Assembly: GCA_030621805.1 (NCBI GenBank)
Contig: JAUXGY010000096.1
Span: 1 to 6,634, forward strand
Source of the DNA: Kiritimatiellales bacterium
Lineage (GTDB): Bacteria > Verrucomicrobiota > Kiritimatiellia > Kiritimatiellales > Pontiellaceae
Reading direction: 5' to 3'
Length of the DNA stretch: 6,634 nt
Shown here piece after piece: positions 1-5,439 of the stretch (within the stretch, counting starts at the first letter, position 1; each line of letters begins with the position of its first letter). A program made the translations under genes and the position numbers. The notes beneath the pieces are model-generated. The model did not search any database. It was not told where the DNA came from and was given only the letters and a program-made list of their open reading frames with translations.

Positions 1-1163
1 TCGTGCTGTTCGCGCCGCTGTATGTAGGGAATGAGTGTATTAACAATTGCCAATATTGCGGCTTTCGTTGCACGAACCGCGAGGTGGCGCGCAAGACGCT
101 TTCGATGCCGGAGTTGGAACACGAAGTCGAGGCGTTGGTGAATCGCGGGCACAAGCGGTTGATCATGGTTTATGGCGAGCACCCACAATACGATGCGCAG
201 TTTATTCATGATTCCGTACAGACGGTCTATGCTCAGAAGCATGGAAACGGTGAAATCCGCCGCGTCAATATCAATGCCGCACCGCTGGATGTTGAGGGCT
301 TCAAGTTGGTAAAGTCGGCGGGGATTGGTACCTACCAGATTTTTCAGGAAACTTACCATCAGGAAACCTATAAGAAGCAGCATCCATCAGGACCCAAGAG
401 CGAGTATCTTTGGCGGTTGCACGGGTTGGATCGCGCGCAGGAGGCGGGGATCGACGACATCGGTATCGGCGCATTGATGGGGTTGTTCGACTGGCGCTTC
501 GAAACCATGGCATTGCTCTACCACACGATTCATTTGGAGGAGCGTTTTAACGTCGGGCCACACACGATTTCATTTCCGCGCATCGAGCCGGCCATCGGGA
601 CGGAGACGGCGAAATACCAAGGGGTAAGTGATTTTGATTTTAAGCGCTTGGTGGCTATTCTGCGTTTGGCCGTTCCGTATACGGGGCTAATTTTGACGTG
701 CCGCGAGTCGGTTGAATTGCGCAACGACATCATCAAGTTTGGCGTATCGCAGATCGATGCCGGATCGGATATCGGTGTAGGTGCTTATTCGGCGCAGGAT
801 GAGGATTCATACAAGAAAAGCCAGTTTGTGCTTAACGATGGACGTTCGCTCGATCAAGTGATCCGCGAGCTGTGCGAGGCGGACTTTATTCCGTCGTTCT
901 GCACGGGATGCTATCGGCTGGGTCGCACGGGGGAACATTTTATGGAATTTGCTGTTCCTGGATTTGTGAAGCGGTTTTGTACGCCGAATGCAGTGCTGAC
1001 CTTCTTGGAATACATGGAGGACTATTCATCGCCCGAAACTAAGGGGGTTGGCATGAAGCAGGTTGAGCGAGAACTGGAGCGCATGCCCGAAGGCGATCAA
1101 AAAGTGCAGCTCGTTGAGCGCATCGAGCAGATTAAGCAGGGCGCTCGTGATCTGTATTTCTAG
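1..1163 (+). CDS. hydG: [FeFe]-hydrogenase H-cluster maturase HydG (tyrosine lyase), 5'-truncated by window edge
   Basis: Radical SAM enzyme that cleaves tyrosine to p-cresol and a dehydroglycine fragment, from which CO and cyanide are made and delivered as an Fe(CO)2(CN) synthon for the H-cluster of [FeFe]-hydrogenase (known of the family). The frame is open at the left edge. The GTG at position 3 is an internal valine, not a start, because the protein begins right at the radical SAM core. Numbering from that valine, the SAM-cluster motif CX3CX2C is C12-C16-C19 (CINNCQYC). The C-terminal motif CX2CX22C is C300-C303-C326, which binds the auxiliary cluster with the extra iron. That exact spacing identifies HydG rather than its relative ThiH. 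The protein ends in ARDLYF, as HydG proteins do. About 386 of an expected 470 residues are visible. It lies 29 bases upstream of hydE on the same strand, so the two are surely one operon. Confidence 0.97.
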   Translation, partial: VLFAPLYVGNECINNCQYCGFRCTNREVARKTLSMPELEHEVEALVNRGHKRLIMVYGEHPQYDAQFIHDSVQTVYAQKHGNGEIRRVNINAAPLDVEGFKLVKSAGIGTYQIFQETYHQETYKKQHPSGPKSEYLWRLHGLDRAQEAGIDDIGIGALMGLFDWRFETMALLYHTIHLEERFNVGPHTISFPRIEPAIGTETAKYQGVSDFDFKRLVAILRLAVPYTGLILTCRESVELRNDIIKFGVSQIDAGSDIGVGAYSAQDEDSYKKSQFVLNDGRSLDQVIRELCEADFIPSFCTGCYRLGRTGEHFMEFAVPGFVKRFCTPNAVLTFLEYMEDYSSPETKGVGMKQVERELERMPEGDQKVQLVERIEQIKQGARDLYF

Positions 1164-1180
1164 AAGATCAAATAGTGAAC

Positions 1181-1185
1181 AAGGA
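1181..1185 (+). promoter_or_regulatory. Ribosome binding site of hydE
   Basis: AAGGA lies 7 bases before the ATG at 1193, inside the 29-base gap after the hydG stop. It fixes the hydE start. The gap is too short to hold a separate promoter as well, which supports co-transcription with hydG. Confidence 0.7.
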
Positions 1186-1192
1186 ATATTGA

Positions 1193-2302
1193 ATGTCGAA
1201 GATAGATACTATTTTAAAACGGGCGCGGGCAGGAGAAGAACTGTCGGTGGAGGACTTGGTGGCGTTGCTATCGATTACGGAGGCGGACGAGCTACAGATG
1301 TTGTTTGACTGCGCCTATTTTCTCAAGGAGCAATATGTGGGCAAGATTGCCTATTTCCGCGGGATCATCGAGTGCAGCAACCTGTGCATTAAGGATTGCT
1401 ACTACTGCGGTATCCGCAAGAGCAATACGAGCGTTGAACGCTTTCAGATGGATGAAGATGAAATCTTTACAGAAGCCGTTTGGGCGTATGAAGCGGACTA
1501 TGGTTCCTGCGTGATTCAATCGGGCGAGCGCCAGGATGAAGAGTATATTTTGATGATCGAGCGGGTGGTGACTCGCATTAAAAAGGCGACGGATGGCAAG
1601 TTGGGCATCACGCTTTCGCTCGGCGAGCAGACCGAGGAAACCTATGCCCGCTGGCGGCAGGCTGGAGCACATCGCTATCTGTTGCGCATTGAAACCACAA
1701 ACCCAGAGATTTATGCGAAAATTCATCCGGCGGATCATCTGCTTGAGGAGCGTAAGGCGTGTTTGGCTAGATTGCGGCGCACGGGCTATCAGGTCGGCAC
1801 CGGAGTCATGATGGGCTTGCCGGGGCAGACCATGGAGGATTTGGCGAATGATATTCTTTTTCTTAAACAGATCGATATCGACATGGTTGGCATGGGGCCG
1901 TATATCCCACACTCCGATACGCCGATGGGTAAGGAGATTCCTTCGTATACCGATGAGCAGAAAAAAGATGCACTCCAGCTTGGGCTTAAGATGATTGCCG
2001 TGACGCGAATTGTGATGAAGGATATTAATATTGCCGCCGCCACGGCGCTTCAGGCACTGGAATATACCGGTCGCGAGCAGGGGTTGCGTTGCGGTGCCAA
2101 CGTTATTATGCCCAATGTCACTGAAACCGACTTTCGCCCTAAATACCAGCTCTATGATAATAAGCCCTGCACCGATGAAAACTCATCGCTTTGTCGAGGG
2201 TGTCTAAGCGGGCGCATCAAAGGGATTGGTGAAACCGTGGGCTTTGGCGAGTGGGGCGACTCCCCCCACTTTCACTCGCGCAACGGAACAGAAGCTACGT
2301 AG
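1193..2302 (+). CDS. hydE: [FeFe]-hydrogenase H-cluster maturase HydE (radical SAM)
   Basis: Radical SAM enzyme of H-cluster assembly. It acts on the HydG product on the way to the azadithiolate-bridged diiron subcluster, which HydF then carries to the hydrogenase (family knowledge). The 369-residue protein is complete. The SAM-cluster motif CX3CX2C is C65-C69-C72 (CIKDCYYCGIR), followed by the HydE-type GVMMGLPGQT near residue 205 and GPYIPHSDTP near 240. The C-terminal signature CRGCLSGRIKGIG is at 334-346. C326-C334-C337 form CX7CX2C, the auxiliary-cluster motif present only in some HydE proteins such as the Thermotoga one. BioB, its closest well-known relative, lacks these C-terminal features. 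The ATG is supported by a good ribosome binding site. The last twenty or so residues (GFGEWGDSPHF onward) run past the conserved end and look unconserved. The gene overlaps trhO tail to tail by 8 bases. Confidence 0.96.
   Translation: MSKIDTILKRARAGEELSVEDLVALLSITEADELQMLFDCAYFLKEQYVGKIAYFRGIIECSNLCIKDCYYCGIRKSNTSVERFQMDEDEIFTEAVWAYEADYGSCVIQSGERQDEEYILMIERVVTRIKKATDGKLGITLSLGEQTEETYARWRQAGAHRYLLRIETTNPEIYAKIHPADHLLEERKACLARLRRTGYQVGTGVMMGLPGQTMEDLANDILFLKQIDIDMVGMGPYIPHSDTPMGKEIPSYTDEQKKDALQLGLKMIAVTRIVMKDINIAAATALQALEYTGREQGLRCGANVIMPNVTETDFRPKYQLYDNKPCTDENSSLCRGCLSGRIKGIGETVGFGEWGDSPHFHSRNGTEAT
2250..2270. other. GC-rich stem-loop inside the 3' end of hydE
   Basis: AGTGGGG (2250-2256) and CCCCACT (2264-2270) form a perfect 7-bp stem around a 7-base loop, about 30 bases before the hydE stop. 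Neither strand has a T-run after it, so it is not a classic intrinsic terminator. It could slow or end transcription from either side where the two converging genes leave no intergenic space, or it could be chance within coding sequence. Confidence 0.3.
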
Positions 2303-3275
2303 TCTTCTTGGCGGCGCTGCGTTCCTGATGTTTTATTTTGCGCCGGATTTCCCTTATATCGGCCACTCCGTCGCCGATATGGGTTTCGCCTCGCTCATGA
2401 GCGAGTTGCATTTGGTGCTCACGCTCCCGAAATCGAATCTTACGACCTATTTCGCTTTTATCGAAGCAGTGAGGGCAACTTACCCCTTTTTCATAGTGAT
2501 TCCCTTCTTTATCTTTGTCGGTAATCGGCATGCGGCAGGCATGGCATTGGTCGTATGAGCCTTTGGCAAGACGGTGGTCGACCGCGACGCGATTATCGAA
2601 CACGAAGCATTCTCCCTCCCAAAGCGATTCATCCTCGGGGATTTCTTCAAGGTATTTCAAAATTCCGCCTTGGAGGTGGTAAACGTTCTCGAATCCTTGT
2701 TGTTTAAGATATGCGGTCGACTTTTCGCATCGGATTCCTCCGGTGCAAAACATGGCCACCTTTCGTTGTTTTGAAGGGTCGAGGTTTTGTTTTACATAGT
2801 TTGGAAATTCGCGAAAGGACCCGGTTTCAGGATTCACGGCGTTTTTAAAGCTTCCTATTCCGATTTCATAGTCGTTGCGGGTATCGATGAGCAAGGTCTC
2901 CGGGTCGGAGATTAGCGCGTTCCAATCTTTGGGTTCCACGTAGGTGCCGACGCTATGAAGGGGATCAATCCCTTCGACGCCAAGGGTGACAATTTCTTTT
3001 TTAAGGCGAACCTTGGTGCGGTAAAAGGGATTGAAATCCTCAAAGGATTCTTTGATTGTCAGGTTAGAAAGAGACGGGTTGTGCTTGAGCCACCTGAGCA
3101 ATTGATCGATCGCCTCGCGCGATCCTGCCACGGTGCCGTTGATCCCCTCATCGGCTAGGAGCAGGGTTCCTTTGATGTTCTGTTTCAGCATCAATTCCAG
3201 TAAGGGTTGGCGCATGGATGTGTACTCATCCAGTGCGGCAAACTTATATAGGGCACAAACAACAATCGGCTTCAT
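2295..3275 (-). CDS. trhO: tRNA U34 5-hydroxylase TrhO (YceA family, rhodanese domain)
   Basis: Oxygen-dependent enzyme that hydroxylates uridine 34 in tRNA anticodons to 5-hydroxyuridine, the precursor of cmo5U/mo5U wobble modifications (family knowledge from E. coli YceA/TrhO). The protein has 326 residues against about 350 in E. coli. The N-terminal acylphosphatase-like domain spans roughly 1-100, with KGTLLLADEGINGTV at 35-49. The rhodanese domain covers about 110-215, with IDTRNDYE at 130-137 and the active-site loop CTGGIRC at 177-183 (catalytic Cys177). The C-terminal region has a CX2C pair at 244/247 and another at 267/270, probably a metal-binding knuckle. I chose the ATG at 3275 because GAGGAG sits just upstream; the frame stays open to a GTG at 3356, but that would overlap the preceding gene by 64 bases. 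The reductase gene ends 17 bases upstream, so the two form an operon. Confidence 0.95.
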   Translation of the reverse strand: MKPIVVCALYKFAALDEYTSMRQPLLELMLKQNIKGTLLLADEGINGTVAGSREAIDQLLRWLKHNPSLSNLTIKESFEDFNPFYRTKVRLKKEIVTLGVEGIDPLHSVGTYVEPKDWNALISDPETLLIDTRNDYEIGIGSFKNAVNPETGSFREFPNYVKQNLDPSKQRKVAMFCTGGIRCEKSTAYLKQQGFENVYHLQGGILKYLEEIPEDESLWEGECFVFDNRVAVDHRLAKGSYDQCHACRMPITDKDKEGNHYEKGVSCPHCFDKSEIGRKIRFREREHQMQLAHERGETHIGDGVADIREIRRKIKHQERSAAKKTT

Positions 3276-3281
3276 CAAACG

Positions 3282-3287
3282 CTCCTC
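3282..3287 (-). promoter_or_regulatory. Ribosome binding site of trhO
   Basis: On the minus strand GAGGAG lies 6 bases before the ATG at 3275, within the 17-base gap after the reductase stop codon. It decides the start against the longer GTG-initiated frame and leaves no room for a separate promoter. Confidence 0.75.
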
Positions 3288-3292
3288 ATGGG

Positions 3293-3958
3293 TTAGCCAT
3301 GAAAAAAAACTTCGCGGTGAATCTTCATTAGAGGGATGCCGCGCTCTTCCAACCACGCGCCAACCTCGTTGACCATGCTTTCAAGGCCGCAGCAGTAGTA
3401 GTGGTTTTGGGGGTCGAGCGGGAGGCGGTCGAGCAGATCGGTTACACGGCCATGGTGGTGCATTGCGGTCTCCTCGCGCGAAACGGCCAATTGCGTGGGG
3501 CAGTAATTATGAAGAGAGGCGTAGGCAATGGCATCGGCTTCATGGCGCACGCCGTAGAGACAGCATGCCGGAGGATTTTTAAACGTTTTTTGATAGGAGA
3601 GAAATGGGGCGATTCCTGTGCCGGTGGCAATAAAGCAAAAGGGAGCCTCGCCAATATCTTGGCCAGGACGGAACCAGCCGAAGGGGGGGCTAATGCGGAG
3701 GGTGTCGCCGGGATGGCGATCCTTGAGCCACGGGGAGACTTCGCCCCCCTCCATTTTACGGATCAGAAAGCGCAACTCGGTTTCGTCCGATCCGGAGGCA
3801 ATGCTATAAGGGCGCGACTTATCGTCTGCCGTGTAGATTGCCGCGCAGTCGCCAGGGGTAAACACCAAACCGTTCCGTTCAAGCACGAGCTCAAATAGAT
3901 CGGAATTGATCATTTTAACGGTGATGACCAGATGTTCCGTGTATTCCAAATTAATCAT
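3293..3958 (-). CDS. Ferredoxin/flavodoxin-NAD(P)H reductase-type flavoprotein
   Basis: Minimal FNR-family oxidoreductase of 221 residues with an FAD domain and an NAD(P) domain, moving electrons between NAD(P)H and a one-electron carrier (family inference). The FAD-binding RPYS is at 49-52 (RPYSIAS). The FAD-pyrophosphate segment GGEVSPWL is at 71-78. The nicotinamide-nucleotide motif GTGIAPFLSY is at 113-122, the CCGLESMVNEV segment is at 189-199, and the C-terminal tail IHREVFFHG ends in an aromatic pair. There is no [2Fe-2S] domain, signal peptide or membrane segment, so it is a soluble cytoplasmic protein slightly shorter than typical bacterial Fpr (about 250). NADH or NADPH preference and the partner cannot be read from sequence. 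The ATG at 3958 has only a weak ribosome binding site (GAG about 12 bases upstream). A later ATG (residue 16) would cut into the first strand of the FAD barrel. It is followed after 17 bases by trhO. Confidence 0.87.
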   Translation of the reverse strand: MINLEYTEHLVITVKMINSDLFELVLERNGLVFTPGDCAAIYTADDKSRPYSIASGSDETELRFLIRKMEGGEVSPWLKDRHPGDTLRISPPFGWFRPGQDIGEAPFCFIATGTGIAPFLSYQKTFKNPPACCLYGVRHEADAIAYASLHNYCPTQLAVSREETAMHHHGRVTDLLDRLPLDPQNHYYCCGLESMVNEVGAWLEERGIPLMKIHREVFFHG

Positions 3959-3992
3959 AGGCTACCGCTCGTCCATACTTAAGGAGCGTGGT

Positions 3993-4019
3993 TATCTAGG
4001 ATCCTCGGACTAATTGCAA
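3993..4019 (-). promoter_or_regulatory. Possible promoter for the reductase-trhO operon
   Basis: In the 67-base gap between panE and the reductase, the minus strand has TTGCAA (4014-4019, 4 of 6 matches to the -35 box) and TAGATA (3993-3998, 4 of 6 to the -10 box) with a short 14-16-base spacer depending on register. It would give a leader of about 30 bases. The match is modest, and read-through from panE is equally possible. Confidence 0.27.
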
Positions 4020-4025
4020 CCCTGT

Positions 4026-4973
4026 CTAAATAGCAAAACGGGCCGTTTGACCGGAAGGGTTCAGCTTTACAAGTTGGTGATAGAGTTTCTCGGTTTCGGG
4101 CATGGGTATGCCTCTGGCCCTTGCAGAGCGCAGGGGATGCCCGTAGATACTCTCGATCTCCATGGGGTTTCCTTTGTCGAAATCAAGTTTCATGCTGGGG
4201 GCATAGGGCTCCATCTCTTCGGTATGCAACATCATCTTTTCAATAAAGGAAGGCTCGATTGGGAGAACGGATGCGGCGACGACTTCATGCATCAGGGTTT
4301 CGCATAGAGCACGGGTCGCAGGATCCCGAATCAGTGCGTCTGTTAACGCATTTCGGATGACGGATAGCCCGTTGAATGGAATATTCCAAACCAGTTTTTT
4401 CCAACGGGCCTGCGGAAGGTCTTTGATGATCTGAATCTCGATGCCGGCAGATTGCAGGGTAGCACCAAGCTGTTCAAGCCGAGGTGTGATACCACCCGGA
4501 CGCCCGTCGGTGCGGTATTCGCCAATCGTGACGAGGCCATAGTCGAGATGCTGGACATGGCCGGGAGCAATCTTGTTTGCGCAAAGAAAACAGAGCCCGC
4601 CAAGTACGCGTTCTGCTCCAACAATCTGAGCGATTTCCTCTTCATTCCCCAGTCCATTCTGGAGCGTAAGTACTAGACCATCCTTCCTAAGTACATACGG
4701 CAGGATGTCTTTTAGAATAGAGTTGGATGTAGTTTTGAGAGCAACGATCACCACATTACATCGCGGCATATTTTTGGGGTCGTGATAAGCATTCACTTCC
4801 GGCAAGCGGAAGTCTCCATCGGGGGAATCGATAATGAGGCCGTGTTGGTAAACGTGGTCGTAGTCGCTGTGCAATAGGAAGTGGAGATTAAACCCGGCCC
4901 GCTGGAGCAAACCCCCATAGTAGCCGCCCACGGCTCCCGTTCCGATTATGGCGATTTCCTTGAAAGGTTGCAT
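4026..4973 (-). CDS. panE: 2-dehydropantoate 2-reductase (ketopantoate reductase, PanE/ApbA family)
   Basis: NADPH-dependent reduction of 2-dehydropantoate to pantoate, a step in pantothenate and coenzyme A synthesis (family role). With the chosen start the protein has 315 residues, normal for the family. The Rossmann motif GxGxxG is at 11-16 (IIGTGAVGGYYG). LQNGLGNEE is at 105-112. The central helix RWKKLVWN at 190-197 carries the expected catalytic lysine (K193 by pattern) and asparagine. PSMKLDFDKGNPMEIESIYG at 259-278 carries the substrate serine (S260) and the family glutamate (E272). I chose the ATG at 4973, four residues before the first strand; the frame stays open to a GTG at 5024, but that start would lie inside the terminator hairpin of the preceding gene. 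No clear Shine-Dalgarno precedes 4973. Genomes often carry several PanE paralogs, so the exact substrate is not certain. Confidence 0.88.
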   Translation of the reverse strand: MQPFKEIAIIGTGAVGGYYGGLLQRAGFNLHFLLHSDYDHVYQHGLIIDSPDGDFRLPEVNAYHDPKNMPRCNVVIVALKTTSNSILKDILPYVLRKDGLVLTLQNGLGNEEEIAQIVGAERVLGGLCFLCANKIAPGHVQHLDYGLVTIGEYRTDGRPGGITPRLEQLGATLQSAGIEIQIIKDLPQARWKKLVWNIPFNGLSVIRNALTDALIRDPATRALCETLMHEVVAASVLPIEPSFIEKMMLHTEEMEPYAPSMKLDFDKGNPMEIESIYGHPLRSARARGIPMPETEKLYHQLVKLNPSGQTARFAI

Positions 4974-5002
4974 GGTGCGAGGATGAAAAATGGGTTGGAC
5001 GG

Positions 5003-5045
5003 AAAAATAAAAACCGGATTCCACATGCTATTGGAAACCGGTTTT
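5003..5045 (-). terminator. Intrinsic terminator of the small RHH-like gene
   Basis: Read on the minus strand, AAAACCGGTTTCCA (5045-5032) pairs with TGGAATCCGGTTTT (5023-5010), a 14-bp stem with a single T-T mismatch and an 8-base loop. It is followed by a T-rich tail, TTATTTTT, down to 5003. It begins 19 bases after the stop codon of the 59-residue gene, the usual place for a rho-independent terminator. The plus-strand tail (TTTTCTTCG) is weaker, so termination is mainly leftward. It ends about 30 bases before the panE start, so panE needs read-through or its own promoter. Confidence 0.82.
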
Positions 5046-5064
5046 CTTCGTTCCTGGTGGAAGG

Positions 5065-5244
5065 TCAGGACTCTTTCAGTTGTAGTTTATTTCCTGACTT
5101 AATCCATTCGCCTAGGATAATTTTGCAATATGCGCCGGTCGAGAGCTGCATGGACGCCGCGCGTCGCTCCAACTCCGTGGCCATCTCCATTTTCATGTTG
5201 ATGCCAATGGTCTTTGTTCCTTTTCCTGCCGGATTTGTAGACAT
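5065..5244 (-). CDS. Small ribbon-helix-helix-like protein (59 aa)
   Basis: A short gene of 59 residues starting MSTNPAGKGTKTIGI and ending KLQLKES. After a basic, flexible N-terminus comes a short strand (TIGINM, about 12-17), a first helix (MEMATELERRAASM, about 19-32), a turn with LSTGAY, and a second helix (CKIILGEWIKSG, about 40-51). That order and length match the CopG/Arc ribbon-helix-helix fold of small DNA-binding proteins; the call rests on pattern, not on a database hit. A strong ribosome binding site precedes the ATG and a clear terminator follows the stop, which makes it a real transcription unit. No toxin gene sits next to it, so it is more likely a lone regulator than an antitoxin. 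The overlapping 95-codon frame on the other strand has no ribosome binding site. Sure that it is a gene; less sure of function. Confidence 0.8.
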   Translation of the reverse strand: MSTNPAGKGTKTIGINMKMEMATELERRAASMQLSTGAYCKIILGEWIKSGNKLQLKES

Positions 5245-5249
5245 GTACT

Positions 5250-5257
5250 ACCTCCCT
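5250..5257 (-). promoter_or_regulatory. Strong ribosome binding site of the small RHH-like gene
   Basis: AGGGAGGT on the minus strand lies 5 bases before the ATG at 5244. It is the best Shine-Dalgarno match in the window and the main reason for calling such a short frame a gene. Confidence 0.8.
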
Positions 5258-5268
5258 TTGTTTTATGG

Positions 5269-5296
5269 ACTGTACTGCTCAATTCATATTTTGCAA
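5269..5296 (-). promoter_or_regulatory. Possible promoter of the small RHH-like gene
   Basis: On the minus strand TTGCAA (5291-5296) and TACAGT (5269-5274) are each 4 of 6 matches to the -35 and -10 boxes, 16 bases apart. Transcription would start near 5262, giving a leader just long enough for the ribosome binding site. An overlapping alternative -10 (TATGAA) is present, so the exact start is unsure. Confidence 0.35.
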
Positions 5297-5299
5297 ACA

Positions 5300-5340
5300 G
5301 GAAAACCAAAAAAAATAAACTCTTATTTTACTGGTTCCCC
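5300..5340. repeat. AT-rich inverted repeat upstream of the small gene
   Basis: On the plus strand AACCA (5304-5308) with TGGTT (5332-5336), and AAAATAA (5312-5318) with TTATTTT (5323-5329), form nested arms around the loop ACTC; the outer GG/CC bases extend the symmetry with mismatches. The T-run is inside the stem on the minus strand, so it is a poor terminator. It sits just upstream of the possible -35 box and might be an operator or a weak transcription end for the methyltransferase operon. Confidence 0.45.
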
Positions 5341-5439
5341 CTAAATAACTCTTTGGTTTCTTGAAGCAGGAAGATCGGGGGGACGTTGAGTTTTATGTAA
5401 TTTCTTCTAGCACGAAGAAGAGATTGTTATTTAACGCGT

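Larger units (their letters stand above)
5245..5439. other. 195-base AT-rich intergenic region
   Basis: The longest non-coding stretch in the window. From right to left it holds a 6-bp stem-loop TTCTTC/GAAGAA around 5402-5419 without a T-run on the minus strand (possible 3' end of the methyltransferase transcript), the inverted repeat at 5300-5340, the possible promoter, and the ribosome binding site of the small gene. I see no RNA gene or conserved riboswitch in it. Confidence 0.6.

Noticed and set aside
3..5. GTG as the start codon of the first gene
   Set aside because: It falls nine residues before the radical SAM cysteines; HydG has about 80 residues before this point, so the gene simply continues off the left edge.
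1292..1912. 206-codon open frame on the minus strand
   Set aside because: It lies wholly antisense to hydE, has no recognisable domain, and hydE is certain.
1..2302. ThiH and BioB as identities of the two radical SAM genes
   Set aside because: The exact CX2CX22C spacing in the first and the CRGCLSGRIKGIG end plus GPYIPHSDTP in the second are HydG and HydE signatures, and the two are adjacent.
3401..3898. 165-codon open frame on the plus strand
   Set aside because: It is antisense to the reductase, whose FAD and NAD(P) motifs are clear; the frame shows no domain of its own.
5057..5344. 95-codon plus-strand frame with hydrophobic stretches
   Set aside because: It starts at a GTG without a ribosome binding site and runs antisense to the small gene, which has a strong ribosome binding site and terminator.
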